DNA of 64,000 nucleotides from Planctomycetota bacterium (lineage in GTDB: Bacteria > Planctomycetota > PLA2), in the NCBI GenBank assembly GCA_021776785.1, contig JAJFFF010000044.1:62001-126000 (forward strand), in the 5' to 3' direction. A program made the translations under genes and the position numbers. Numbering within the stretch: the first letter of the stretch is position 1; each line of letters starts with the position of its first letter. A model generated the notes under the pieces. The model was not told the origin of the DNA, did no database searches, and saw only the letters and a list, made by a program, of their open reading frames with translations. Of this stretch, positions 36,371 through 46,008 are shown piece by piece.

Positions 36371-37180
36371 CTAGCCGAAGACTTCTTCTAGTCTTTCGGT
36401 TGGGACTCCTTCGGACTCTTTCCGTAGACCTTCGTACGCGACGACCATGGCGACCGCTTGTACGGAGCCGAAGAGCACGATGACGGCCAACGTGCTCCAA
36501 CCCAGTACGGCGTAGCTGTCGAATCGCAACGCTACCCGCAAGCAAACCCAGAGCGACGCGGTAGCCGCCAGTAGTTGGCAACCGCAAAACGCGAAGATGG
36601 TCCAGCGGCGGCCCCTCGTCAGCTGGACGCTGCGCACTATGGCACCCATGACTCCATTACGTTCGACGGCGGCCGCGGGTTGCGACACAAAGAGCATGCA
36701 GTACATGAACGCCGTGAGTCCGAGCACGATCCAATCGACAAACGGCGCGCCCGCGTCAGAGCTCAACCAACGGAAAAACATAAAGACCGACACGCCGCAG
36801 AGAACGAGCAGCCAAACAAAAATCGTGGGAACGAGGCGACGCAACGCATGAATCAACGTCTCGCCCACTGTCGCGGACTGCCCTTGCAAGTGCCGAGATA
36901 CGGGAAGCGTGATCAACCCGGAGAGAACAAACGTCAGTGCGATGCCCCAAACGCCAAGAACAAGCGTCCACATGATGGCAATCAGCGCATTGAAGCCACC
37001 CCCGTGGGCAAGGTCGGTATCGAGGCGACGAGACCGCGGGAAATCAAACACATCCAGCGAAAACCAAATCAGCGGCGAGTACACAAAGAGCGCGAGCAAG
37101 ACGACGATCGGAAGGTTCCGCCGCCACATCGTGAAGGTACGCGAATACATCGCGCCGACACCGAACTTCTCTAGATCCAT
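36371..37180 (-). CDS. Multi-span membrane protein, unknown function
   Basis: The 269-residue protein has about six hydrophobic spans and short loops and ends PTERLEEVFG. The overall look recalls the membrane domain found before GlpQ-type phosphodiesterases, but no catalytic motif is present and the similarity is not firm. ATG 37180 (MDLEKFGVG) is chosen because upstream in-frame sequence is Pro/Arg-rich and lacks a ribosome site. No operon partner: the upstream gene ends with a terminator-like hairpin. Confidence 0.7.
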   Translation of the reverse strand: MDLEKFGVGAMYSRTFTMWRRNLPIVVLLALFVYSPLIWFSLDVFDFPRSRRLDTDLAHGGGFNALIAIMWTLVLGVWGIALTFVLSGLITLPVSRHLQGQSATVGETLIHALRRLVPTIFVWLLVLCGVSVFMFFRWLSSDAGAPFVDWIVLGLTAFMYCMLFVSQPAAAVERNGVMGAIVRSVQLTRGRRWTIFAFCGCQLLAATASLWVCLRVALRFDSYAVLGWSTLAVIVLFGSVQAVAMVVAYEGLRKESEGVPTERLEEVFG

Positions 37181-37243
37181 TCTGGTGGCGAAACTACCAG
37201 TATCGCGAGCGAGGCGCACGGAGTACGCGGCAAAAACGCCACT

Positions 37244-37275
37244 CCGGCCCGCCGGCCGTGATGCTGGCGGGCCGG
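37244..37275 (-). terminator. Terminator-like hairpin after BNR lipoprotein gene
   Basis: A perfect 10-bp inverted repeat CCGGCCCGCC / GGCGGGCCGG with a 12-base loop lies about 40 bases downstream of the minus-strand gene ending at 37315. On that strand it is followed a few bases later by GTTTTTG, consistent with a rho-independent terminator. Confidence 0.6.
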
Positions 37276-37282
37276 GTGGCAC

Positions 37283-37300
37283 GAGAGAGAGAGAGAGAGA
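37283..37300. repeat. (GA)9 dinucleotide run
   Basis: Nine GA units lie between the terminator-like hairpin and the 3' end of the neighbouring gene. It is non-coding here. Such runs can vary in length by replication slippage. Confidence 0.85.
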
Positions 37301-37314
37301 GCCCCTCCGAATGG

Positions 37315-39279
37315 TCAGTCCAATCGGATGAGCCGGAGCTGATGCAAGTGATCGGGGTTCGGCGCGGCGACCGGCTCGGTGAGACCGGGCGCGAGCGGCG
37401 GCGGTTCCGCGGCCGTGAACCCATCTTCGGCGGGCGCGCCGGCGCTGCCGAGCGGGCCCAGCGCAACGTCGAACGGAGGCGCACCCAAGATCGTGAACGC
37501 GTCGAATTTCTCTTCGTCCAAGACGATCACGACATCGTCGCCGTCAAGCGTCGCGTCGTAGCCGAACCAAGCGATTTGCGTGATGCGAAAACCGCCACCG
37601 GACGGGGCAAACGACGGCAACGCGCCCGGCACCGGCCCGATCGCATTGTCGCTCTGCTCCCGCTTGGACTTCGTCAATCGGTAATCGGCGGGTGCACTCG
37701 AATCGAAGTCGTCCCAGTGGCGGAGGAACAACTCCTGACCGAACTCGCCGTCGCCGAGATAGAGAAGATCGACGCGCAGCGAACCGTCTTGCGGACGGGC
37801 CAACACGGTCGGCAAAGTCGCACCGCTCTGCCCCACGCTCATCGGCGCGCCAAACGTTCGTCCACCGTCATCACTCACACGCAACCGAACGCCATCACGC
37901 GCTTCGTAGGCGTACAGAACGCGCAGCGTGTCGCCTTGCCCGACAAGAGCAACACTCGGGTCGCGCCCCACGATGGTGCTCTCCTCGACCAATGTGTCGA
38001 AGCTCGGCTGACCGAACAAGCGCACGGCGCAGCGAAACTGCGTCGTGGAACTCCAGAGCGGAACATCGCCCGGCACTTCGCCCCAGAAGGTAAACCCGTA
38101 GCCGACGACAAGATCGCCGCCATCGGAGTAACGCACGCCCATGATCACGGGCGCGACGTCGGTCGCCTGACGATGCAAGACAACCGGCGGGGCGAACTGA
38201 AACGCCGTCGGTGAACCGGTACCGTCAAACGCCGAAGGCTTCCCCTCGACGAGCAACAACTCCGAGCCGCCGGTCGCGCGTCGCCAAAACACAACGGCCA
38301 ACGTGTAGTCCGCCGCCATCGCGACCTGCACGAGCCGCGACGAGTGATCGGCACCACCGTCGCCCAGCACATTGGTCTGCGCAAACGTGGCGCCGCGATC
38401 AAACGACAACCGCATCGTCACACCGTTGGCGCCGCTCTCGGCAACCGCAAGGACGTTAAACAACGCCGCCACCTCGTGGTCACGCCAGTGCCCGGCGTCC
38501 GGATGGCTCGAGACACTCGCGCCCCCGGTCACCGCGCCGGTCGCGCGATCGTGCTGCAGGCGTAACTCAAAACGAGAAAACCGGGACGGATCGCCGCGGT
38601 CCCCCTCGTAGCAAACAACGCTCGTGCGGTCGCCGGAGATCGCAACGGTCGGCAACCCAAAGCGCCACGAGTCGCTGGAGTAAATCGTCTCTTCGTCCAG
38701 CAAGCCCGGGTAGTCACTCGTCGCACCCTGATCCGGGTTGATCGCCGAAGGCGCGCCAATGCGGACGCAAATCAACACCCTCTGCGTGGTCACTCCGGTC
38801 TGGGATTCGACGGCAACGATCTGCTCGCGCTCGATCGCCCCGCGCAACGAAACGCGCGCAAAGCCATCCCCGGAAGCGTCCAACCAAACATCACGGGTGG
38901 TCGCACCCGAGGCGCCCGGCACAACGCCGACGTCCGCAAGCGACTCCACGCCGCCGATCGGAATCACGCCCCCATCCGCCGCGTGCGCGACCGAAAGACG
39001 AACCGCCCCGGCGTTGGCCGCCGCACGCGTCAACAGCTCGAAGCGAAACGGCTCACCGGCAGGTGTTTCCAACTCGTAAATGGCGTCCACGCGATCGAGT
39101 CCGAGCCGCGCCAGATCGATGCCCGCCGAAACCGTATCCACGGCCTCGGGCGCCAAGTTCGTTCCGCCAGCCGCGACAATGAGCGGCGCTGCGACAAGCT
39201 GGACCTCCGGTGCGCCGCTGCCGCATCCCGGCAGGACCCATCCAAAAATCAATGTGGCGACGAAGATCCAGTAGCGCAT
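37315..39279 (-). CDS. Lipoprotein with BNR/Asp-box sialidase-like repeats
   Basis: The 654-residue protein has a lipobox (MRYWIFVATLIFGWVLPGC, Cys19). Asp-box-like repeats appear in FDRGATFAQTNVL and VSDDGGRTFGAP (S/DxDxGxTF pattern), typical of sialidase/BNR beta-propellers. No catalytic residues of sialidases could be confirmed. It is a probable surface-exposed propeller; ligand unknown. It stands apart from the upstream phosphatase gene, 63 bases away. Confidence 0.72.
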   Translation of the reverse strand: MRYWIFVATLIFGWVLPGCGSGAPEVQLVAAPLIVAAGGTNLAPEAVDTVSAGIDLARLGLDRVDAIYELETPAGEPFRFELLTRAAANAGAVRLSVAHAADGGVIPIGGVESLADVGVVPGASGATTRDVWLDASGDGFARVSLRGAIEREQIVAVESQTGVTTQRVLICVRIGAPSAINPDQGATSDYPGLLDEETIYSSDSWRFGLPTVAISGDRTSVVCYEGDRGDPSRFSRFELRLQHDRATGAVTGGASVSSHPDAGHWRDHEVAALFNVLAVAESGANGVTMRLSFDRGATFAQTNVLGDGGADHSSRLVQVAMAADYTLAVVFWRRATGGSELLLVEGKPSAFDGTGSPTAFQFAPPVVLHRQATDVAPVIMGVRYSDGGDLVVGYGFTFWGEVPGDVPLWSSTTQFRCAVRLFGQPSFDTLVEESTIVGRDPSVALVGQGDTLRVLYAYEARDGVRLRVSDDGGRTFGAPMSVGQSGATLPTVLARPQDGSLRVDLLYLGDGEFGQELFLRHWDDFDSSAPADYRLTKSKREQSDNAIGPVPGALPSFAPSGGGFRITQIAWFGYDATLDGDDVVIVLDEEKFDAFTILGAPPFDVALGPLGSAGAPAEDGFTAAEPPPLAPGLTEPVAAPNPDHLHQLRLIRLD

Positions 39280-39342
39280 GGTGCACCCTCCTTGCTCGTT
39301 CTAGCCGCGAGCCCACCGGCATCGGACAGGCTCCTGCGCTTT

Positions 39343-40626
39343 TTACACGTGCTTCACGGCGACCATGGTCAGGTCGTCGTCGTTGGGCGCGCCGCTCGTC
39401 CACTCATGCACGGCAGCGCGCACCGAAGCCACAATCGACTCGGCATTTCCATGCACGGCCGCACGCAACATCGCATCCAGCCGCTCGTCCCCGAGCAACT
39501 CCTGATCGGGGTTGCGCGCCTCCGTGACGCCGTCCGTGTACAAGAACAAGACGTCGTTCGGCTCGAGCTGAACCGAAGCGCCCGCGCGGTACGCGGCATC
39601 CGGCAAGATGCCGAGAATGCGCCCGGTTGCCGCCAACATCTCCATCTTGCCGGTCGCGGCGCGGTACAAAAGCGGCGGGTTGTGTCCCGCGTTGCACCAC
39701 TCCATCACTCCGGTCTTCAGATCGAGTACGGCCGCAAAAAGCGAAATGAACTTCCCACCCTCCATGTCGGGGACCAGAAAGTCATTGAGCAAATCGATGG
39801 CTTTGGGCAACTCCGGCGTCGTCTGCACAAACGCCCGCAGGAACGCGCGCGCCTCCGCCATGACCAGCGCCGCCTGCAAGCCGTGCCCTGACACGTCGCC
39901 AATCGCAACGCCCAGACGGTCGCCGGGAAGCTCCACCAAGAGATCGTAGTAGTCGCCCGTCGCGTCCTCGCAGAGTTCGTTGAGCCCCGCGATTTCGAGA
40001 CGGCCTTCGCTGTGAAGGCGGCGCTCCGGCTGCAATTGCCGCTGCACTTCTTGCGCAAGTCGAACCTCGCGGTCGTAGCGTTCCTTTTCGAGCGCGGACT
40101 TGTGAAGCCACGCGTTCTCAATCGCCAACGCCGCGTGAATCGAAAGCGACGCCAAGTACTCCTCGTCACGCTCGTCGAAGTCGCCCTCACGCTTGTTGAG
40201 AAGCTGAAACACGCCCACGACTTCGCGATCACGGTTGCGAATCGGCGCACAAAGCATCTGGCGCGTGCGAAATCCCGTCTTCTTGTCCCAGCTCCGGTCA
40301 AAGCGCGGATCGTCATAGGCGTCGGCGAGCCGTACGGTCTCCCCGCTCTCCGCCACGGCGCCGGCCAAGCCCTGACCGATCGGAAGCGAGATCTCAAGCG
40401 CCTCGTCACCGCTCAAGACGCGCGACCAAAGTTTTCCTTCTTTGCGATCGACAAGAAAAACCGTGCCGCGCTCGGCCAACACGCCCTCCGACGCCGCACT
40501 GAGGATCAACCCCAAGAGCTCGCCGAGGTCGAGTGTTGTGTGAAGCGCGTAACTCGCCTGCACCAACTTGCGCTGCCGCGCGAGGTCGCGCTCCAACTCG
40601 AGGATGATCTCCTTGGGATCCGTCAT
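39343..40626 (-). CDS. GAF and SpoIIE/RsbU-type PP2C phosphatase
   Basis: The 427-residue protein has a short N-terminal coiled coil and a GAF domain (about 20-180, with GTVFLVDRKEGKLWSRV). A SpoIIE phosphatase domain follows (about 200-425, LGVAIGDVSGHGLQAALVM and VLFLYTDGVTEARNPDQELLG) with the metal-binding Asp residues present. It should dephosphorylate a STAS-type antagonist. No partner is adjacent; the STAS gene at 10342 belongs to a separate locus. The start at 40626 lies very close to the divergent selenoprotein gene. Confidence 0.92.
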   Translation of the reverse strand: MTDPKEIILELERDLARQRKLVQASYALHTTLDLGELLGLILSAASEGVLAERGTVFLVDRKEGKLWSRVLSGDEALEISLPIGQGLAGAVAESGETVRLADAYDDPRFDRSWDKKTGFRTRQMLCAPIRNRDREVVGVFQLLNKREGDFDERDEEYLASLSIHAALAIENAWLHKSALEKERYDREVRLAQEVQRQLQPERRLHSEGRLEIAGLNELCEDATGDYYDLLVELPGDRLGVAIGDVSGHGLQAALVMAEARAFLRAFVQTTPELPKAIDLLNDFLVPDMEGGKFISLFAAVLDLKTGVMEWCNAGHNPPLLYRAATGKMEMLAATGRILGILPDAAYRAGASVQLEPNDVLFLYTDGVTEARNPDQELLGDERLDAMLRAAVHGNAESIVASVRAAVHEWTSGAPNDDDLTMVAVKHV

Positions 40627-40655
40627 GGCCCGCTATTATGGGGAATAAGAACGTC

Positions 40656-42746
40656 ATGCGGCGACTCCTCCCCATCTTTCTTTTTGCGGGCACTCTTGCG
40701 GCGGGCCCGAAGGCGCCGCTCGACGACGTTTTGGCCGAGGAACGGGCGTTGGAGGCGCTCCAGCACCGGCTCCTGGACATCACCGGCGGCTCGCCCCAAG
40801 TGACCGAGCGCGCGCGGCGTGCCTGCGCGGATCACGTGGAGCTACGCGGATTTGGCGAACCAACGGCGACGACGGGCGCCCTCGATCGATTTCAGGCGCT
40901 CGTGAAACAGCACGGGCTGCGGTCGCTCGCGGCCAAACCGTTGGCGCGGCGCGGTGCGAATGCCGCCGACGTCGCCGTGGATCTGCGCGGCGCCGGAGCG
41001 TGGATCCGCGCGGTCGTTACCGTGACGTGGGGCCAGGACGAACGCATCCGCGCGGTGGAACTCCGGCGCGTGCGCGTCATGCCGGCGCCGACAAAGAAGC
41101 CGTTTCACAACGTCACGGAGTCGATGGGCTTGTCCAAAATCGACCCGCTTGCCCTCCAGCATCCCACACTCGGGTTGGCGGCGTACGGCGCAGCGACCGG
41201 TGACCTCAACAACGACGGTCGCCTCGATCTCGTGACGACCGCCCACGACGGCAACACCGCCTACATCGGCCAGGCGGACGGTCCGTTTCGCGCAATCAAG
41301 CTCCCCAGCGCCCCCGGAACGGCGCCGCTGCTGCTCGACTTCGACAACGACGGCGACCAAGACATCTTTTTTTCGCGCAACGGCAAGCAGGGGTTGTTGC
41401 GCAACGAGTTCGTGCCCAAAGGGACGCTGACGTTTCGCGATGTCTCGGAAGCGCAAGGCGTCGCCGTCGCCTCGATCGGATTCGCGGCCGTGGCCGGAGA
41501 CGTAAACAGCGATGGGCGTCCCGACATCTACGTGGCCGCGTACAACAACTACGGTCCGGTCGCGCCGGAAAGTTGGGACAACGCGCGCAACGGAATGCCC
41601 AACCTGTTGTTCGTCAGTCAAAAGGACGGGACGTATCTCGAGCGTGCCAAAACATGGCGCGTCAACGACACGCGCTGGAGCTACGCGGCGCAGTTTATCG
41701 ACATCGATGAAGACGGACGCCTCGACCTCTACGTCGCGAACGATTTCGGCGCCGGCAACGCGCTATACATGCGCGAACGCGGTCACTTCGTGGATCGAGC
41801 GAACGAGTGGGGTATCGCCGACCGCGGGTACGCGATGGGCGTGAGCTTTGGCGACTACAACAACGACGGCGCCATCGACCTTCACGTGACGCGCATGTCA
41901 AGCCATGCGGGCGCGCGCATTCTGAGACGCCTCGGCAAGACGTATGCGCACCACGACCGCCTTCGCTGGCTCAGCGCGGGCAACGGGCTGTACGAACGCA
42001 TCGCGATGAATCGCTTCGAGGATGTGACGACCGACGCCGGGCCATTCCGCGCGGGATGGGCCTGGGGCGGCGGGTTTTGGGACTACGACAACGACGGATT
42101 GGAAGATCTGTTCACGCCCAACGGCCACATGTCCGGCACAACGATGAAGGACACGTGAAGTCAGTTTTGGTGCCAGGTCGTGGCATCCACGCTTTGCGAC
42201 AAAGACAAAGTGCGCACGGGCATTCAGAGTTTTCTCGGCGATCACCTCGGGCTCCTGCAACGCCATCACGGGTTTAGCGGGTACGAGCGCGACTGCCTGT
42301 ATCGCAACCGCGGCGACGGAACGTTCGAGGATCGCTCCGGCGTTTCCGGCATCGACTCGATCGGCGACGGACGCGCGGCTGTCTTTTGGGACTATGACAA
42401 CGACGGCGACCTCGACCTGTTCGTCCGCGCGATGCACGGCCCGGCGCACGCGCTCTATCGCAACGACATCGGCAATCGCTGGCGATCGCTGCGCGTGACG
42501 CTGCGGGGTAAGCGGAGCGGTCGCGACGCGTTCGGCGCCACGGTCCGCGTCCACACCAACCGCGGGACACTGTCCAAGATCAAGAGCGGCGGCGCCGGAT
42601 TTTTGTCGCAGCACGACCCGCGCTTGACGTTTGGCCTGGGCACGCGAAAAGTCCGCGCGATCGAGGTGTTTTGGCCAAGCGGCCACCGCCAGCGCATCAC
42701 GATCAAGCCCGATACGAAGACCGTTACGATCACCGAGGACGACTGA
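40656..42746 (+). CDS. FG-GAP/ASPIC-UnbV secreted protein, predicted selenoprotein (UGA recoded)
   Basis: Read through one in-frame TGA (42156-42158), the frame is 696 residues with selenocysteine at about residue 501. A signal peptide (MRRLLPIFLFAGTLA) is followed by FG-GAP/VCBS calcium-binding repeats (GDLNNDGRLDL, DFDNDGDQDIF, GDVNSDGRPDI, DIDEDGRLDLY, DYNNDGAIDLH, DYDNDGLEDLF, and past the TGA DYDNDGDLDLF). An ASPIC-UnbV domain makes up the last 90 residues. The repeats and the ASPIC domain fall on both sides of the TGA in the same frame, as in intact CRTAC1-like proteins. A SECIS-like hairpin follows directly. Junction context is TTMKDT-U-SQFWCQVV. ATG 40638 is a possible earlier start. 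Without recoding this would be a truncated gene. Confidence 0.82.
42156..42190 (+). promoter_or_regulatory. Predicted bacterial SECIS hairpin after in-frame UGA
   Basis: The UGA is at 42156-42158. Seventeen bases later comes an apical GGUCG loop (42176-42180). It is held by 42168-42175 pairing with 42181-42189. Pairs are UGG:CCA and GCCA:UGGC, with one unpaired U next to the upper stem. The arrangement GG-U-4 bp-GGUC is the same as in the E. coli fdhF SECIS (unpaired U, GGUC loop; there the loop begins 18 bases after UGA). SelB binds exactly these features in known systems. Confidence 0.82.
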
Positions 42747-42776
42747 ACGTTGCGCCGTCCGTTGAAATGAAGCGCG

Positions 42777-43919
42777 ATGAAGCAATACATCGGAGAGCCG
42801 GAATTCGAGCACGGTGAGATCCCGGCGGTGGGCGTACTCCTCGCCAACCTGGGGACGCCCGACGCGCCGACGACGCCAGCGCTCAAGCGCTACCTCAAGC
42901 AGTTCCTCTCCGACCCGCGCGTGATCGAACTCCCCCGCTGGAAGTGGCAGCCGATCCTGCGCGGCATTGTTTTGCCGCGCCGCTCGCCGAAGTCGGCGGA
43001 AGCGTACCGCGAGGTCTGGACCGAGGCCGGTTCCCCGCTGCTCGTGACGGGCCGCAAACTTCTCCACAAAATCGAGGCGGCGATGCGCAAGGCATGGGCG
43101 TCGCCGATGCACGTTGCGCTCGGTATGCGTTACGGCAATCCGTCCATCCGCTCCGCAGTGGACGAGCTGCAGGCCAAAGGTTGCCGCCGCATCGTGTTGC
43201 TGCCGCTCTACCCGCAGTACTCGGCGACCACGACCGCGTCGACGTTTGATGCACTCAGCGAAGCACTCGTCGACCGACGTTGGATCCCCGAGCTGCGCAC
43301 GATTCATCAGTACTGCGACGAGCCGCTGTACACCGAAGCGTTGGCGAACAGCATTCGCGAACTCTGGGACAAGGACGGACGGCCCGAGAAACTGCTGCTC
43401 TCGTACCACGGCATTCCGCTGCGTTACTACGAGAGCGGCGATCTCTATCCTTGTCACTGCCACAAGACGACCCGACTCCTCGTCGAGAAACTCGGCCTCA
43501 ACGAGGACGAATATCTGACGACGTTTCAATCGCGGTTTGGGCGCGAGCCGTGGCTCGAACCCTACACGGACATGACGCTCAAAGCGTGGGGGAAGGCCGG
43601 GCTGAAGAGCGTGGACGTGATCTGCCCCGGTTTCTCGGCCGACTGTTTGGAAACGATCGAAGAGATCGACCAGGAAAACCGCGAGTACTTCGAGGAGTCC
43701 GGCGGCGGACGCTACCGCTACATTCCCGCGCTCAACGATCGCGACGATCACGTGCGCGCGCTGATGGCGGTTTTGGATCGCAACCTCGCCGGCTGGGCGG
43801 AACGCTCCGGCGACTACGACGCGGATGCTGCGCAAAAGCGCGCGGAAACGTCGCGGAACGAAGCCAAACGGCTCAGCGACAGCGGCCCGCGATGCCCCTA
43901 CGAAAAAGACGCCCCGTAA
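42777..43919 (+). CDS. hemH: Ferrochelatase
   Basis: The 380-residue protein matches ferrochelatases: GVLLANLGTPDAP at the N-terminus, LYPQYSATTTAST, catalytic His in LLSYHGIPLRYYE, and metal-site Glu in FSADCLETIEEI. It inserts ferrous iron into protoporphyrin IX (or a coproporphyrin variant) in the last step of haem synthesis. It lies 30 bases after the selenoprotein gene; no ribosome site is obvious. The many c-type haems encoded in this window create a clear demand for haem. Confidence 0.96.
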   Translation: MKQYIGEPEFEHGEIPAVGVLLANLGTPDAPTTPALKRYLKQFLSDPRVIELPRWKWQPILRGIVLPRRSPKSAEAYREVWTEAGSPLLVTGRKLLHKIEAAMRKAWASPMHVALGMRYGNPSIRSAVDELQAKGCRRIVLLPLYPQYSATTTASTFDALSEALVDRRWIPELRTIHQYCDEPLYTEALANSIRELWDKDGRPEKLLLSYHGIPLRYYESGDLYPCHCHKTTRLLVEKLGLNEDEYLTTFQSRFGREPWLEPYTDMTLKAWGKAGLKSVDVICPGFSADCLETIEEIDQENREYFEESGGGRYRYIPALNDRDDHVRALMAVLDRNLAGWAERSGDYDADAAQKRAETSRNEAKRLSDSGPRCPYEKDAP

Positions 43920-43923
43920 GGGC

Positions 43924-44340
43924 CTAGGCGTCGCGACCGCGGACGGGCGGCGGCCCCAAGAACACGAGCAGCGCACCGCCGATCAGAATGGCTGCCCAGA
44001 GCACCATCGAGCTCGTGTGGAACAGACCAAAATTCGGATCTTCGCGCGTCATGTGGGCGATGCGCGGTGCAATCCCCCACGCGTTGACCGCTGCCGCCGC
44101 GCCCATCACGCCGGCCACGACGGAACGCAGCCGCGAACGCCGCGCGACCAACACGTACACCACGGCGGTCGCCACGCCGAAGTAGTCCACACGCGTAAAG
44201 AGCGGACCCAAGAATGTGCCGGCGGCGCTTTTTTTGTCAAACGTCGCAAACACATGCGGCGCGACCAAGAATGCGATCGTCGCTACAGCACCGACCCAAA
44301 GCGCCACGGCTAAGTGCGCAAGGCCGTGCAGGAGTTTCAT
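43924..44340 (-). CDS. DUF4149-type small membrane protein
   Basis: The 138-residue protein has four spans and begins MKLLHGLAHLAVALWVGAV, with VAPHVFATFDKKSAAGTFLG and LFHTSSMVLW, typical of DUF4149/TMEM205-like proteins. Function of the family is unknown. The start overlaps the EIIA-like stop (ATGA), so the two are translationally coupled. The 3' end is four bases from the converging hemH stop. Confidence 0.82.
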   Translation of the reverse strand: MKLLHGLAHLAVALWVGAVATIAFLVAPHVFATFDKKSAAGTFLGPLFTRVDYFGVATAVVYVLVARRSRLRSVVAGVMGAAAAVNAWGIAPRIAHMTREDPNFGLFHTSSMVLWAAILIGGALLVFLGPPPVRGRDA

Positions 44341-44843
44341 CGATTCGGCTCGATGCTGATCTCGCCGAGCGATTCGAGTAACGCCTTGCGGTCGCGTGCA
44401 TGCGCGAGCTTATCGACATCGTCGGGATCACGAGCGATGGAGGAAATCGCGCGCATCATCGCGAGGTGTTTTTTCGTTTCCGTCGGCGGGCACACCCAAC
44501 AAAAGACCAGACGCACGGCCTGACCGTCGTGGGCCCCAAAGTCGATCCCGTCTTCGCTTATACCCACGGCGATTCCGAGCCGGTCCGCGAACTTGTTCTT
44601 CGCATGCGGGATCGCGACGCCGCCGCCGATGCCCGTCGACGCGACTTTCTCACGCTCTTGAATCGCTCCGAGCACCTCGTTCTCGCGCTCCAAATCAAGC
44701 ACGCCCTCGATGCAAAGCGCGTTGAGCAACTCCTCAATCGCCTCGTTCTTGGTGCCGACGTACAGCCGCTTCACCAAGACGGTTTTCGGAAAAAAATCGC
44801 GCGCCGTCTGGCCACGATCTCGCTGCTTTTTGGGTCCGCTCAT
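44337..44843 (-). CDS. PTS EIIA-like (PtsN/fructose-type) domain protein
   Basis: The protein has 168 residues with an EIIA type-2 fold. The phosphorylated His is in GGGVAIPHAKNKF, and VRLVFCWVCPPTETKKHL follows. No transporter or HPr gene is nearby, so a regulatory role (PtsN-like, nitrogen/potassium) is more likely than sugar transport. Coupled to the DUF4149 gene downstream. The first 20 residues are Lys/Arg-rich. Confidence 0.88.
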   Translation of the reverse strand: MSGPKKQRDRGQTARDFFPKTVLVKRLYVGTKNEAIEELLNALCIEGVLDLERENEVLGAIQEREKVASTGIGGGVAIPHAKNKFADRLGIAVGISEDGIDFGAHDGQAVRLVFCWVCPPTETKKHLAMMRAISSIARDPDDVDKLAHARDRKALLESLGEISIEPNR

Positions 44844-44953
44844 GGGTGTCTCCGCCTCCCGCTCGGGAGCGCTACGCGTAATCTATCCCTTGGCTGGATG
44901 GTCGCGAAATTTCGACTGCCCACCCGGGGCTCCATGCAAACGCCTGGAGGGCG

Positions 44954-45988
44954 CTATTTCGTGGCACCGCGGGCACGGGCAATCGCGGCGCGACGCGCTT
45001 CGTCGCCGGCCTGCCGCGCAAGCGCATCCGCCTGGTCCCAGGCGACGTCCGCTTTCGCCGCGTCGCCGAGTTCTGTGTGTAGCCGGGCGATCTCCGCCGC
45101 CACGTCGCTGCGCAGTTCTTCAAGCCCAAGACCGATGCTCCGCTGCAAGATCTCCGCACGGCGCAACGCATCCCGCGGCTTGCGGCCCAACGCCACACTG
45201 CTGCGGCGCATCGCACGTACCGCATCAAGACCGACGAACGCGGGCGCCGCGAGCACCATCGCATCGTAGGCCAGGTCGTCCTTTTTCTCGGCCATCGCAG
45301 CAACGTTGCGCTTCACGATGCCCACATACATCTTCGCCATCGTGGCGTCGCCCATGTCGTACAAATCGCCGCACTCGCGCAGCATCAAACACCGCTCCCA
45401 CAGCGGCGCTCCGATTTCGCCGAGGCGCAAAAACGATGCGACGTAGATATCGGACGCTTCCGTTTTCGAGATGCCCTTCTTGAGCGCTGCTTGGGTCAGC
45501 CATCGCATCAAGACGCCCCGAAATCGACTGTCGGGGTGCTCTTTGAGAAACGCCTCGGCTCGTTTGGAGGCGTCGTCCTCCGCGGTGAAAAAGCCGAGCA
45601 AGGCGCGCGTGGCAAGGGCGTAGTGTTTCCTCCATCCCGACTCGCGCTTGATCGCGCCGTCGAGCACTTTTTTGGCTCCCGCCAAGTTGTGCTGGCTGCG
45701 CACATCGCGCCGGGCGGCCAACAGCGCGTCGTCTCGCTTGTCCGCACCTTCCCTCTCCAGCCAGATCAAACGCCACACGGGAATCGTGAGCTTTTGTCCG
45801 TCGGTGTCTTCCACGACGACCTCGGTCGCGGTTTCCTCCACCACTTTTCGCAAGGGAGTGTGCACGCCGTCGCCGAAGCGGTTGATCCAGCGCACGGCGG
45901 GTGCGGCGAACGTCATCTCGGCGGCGAGAACGACAAGAACGAGGGGGAACAGGAGGGGGAACACGACAAAGGGACGCATGGCGAACAA
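44954..45988 (-). CDS. Exported TPR-like helical protein, unknown function
   Basis: The 344-residue protein has a signal peptide ([20 protein letters not shown], cut near FAA), a small beta domain at about residues 28-75, and a helical repeat region rich in Ala and Arg ([38 protein letters not shown]), probably TPR-like. ATG 45979 (MRPFVV) is an alternative start. Only 20 bases separate it from divergent queF. No recognised family. Confidence 0.7.
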   Translation of the reverse strand: MFAMRPFVVFPLLFPLVLVVLAAEMTFAAPAVRWINRFGDGVHTPLRKVVEETATEVVVEDTDGQKLTIPVWRLIWLEREGADKRDDALLAARRDVRSQHNLAGAKKVLDGAIKRESGWRKHYALATRALLGFFTAEDDASKRAEAFLKEHPDSRFRGVLMRWLTQAALKKGISKTEASDIYVASFLRLGEIGAPLWERCLMLRECGDLYDMGDATMAKMYVGIVKRNVAAMAEKKDDLAYDAMVLAAPAFVGLDAVRAMRRSSVALGRKPRDALRRAEILQRSIGLGLEELRSDVAAEIARLHTELGDAAKADVAWDQADALARQAGDEARRAAIARARGATK

Positions 45989-46008
45989 GGCGATATCATA
46001 TCCGCTTC

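Noticed and set aside
42156-42158. TGA read as tryptophan throughout the genome
   Set aside because: Many genes here end in TGA at sensible family lengths and with tight overlaps; only this one needs read-through and it has a SECIS-like hairpin.
41898-43976. A long open frame on the minus strand opposite the selenoprotein and hemH genes
   Set aside because: It is antisense to two clear genes, has Arg/Val/His-rich sequence typical of reverse GC-rich codons, and no family motif.
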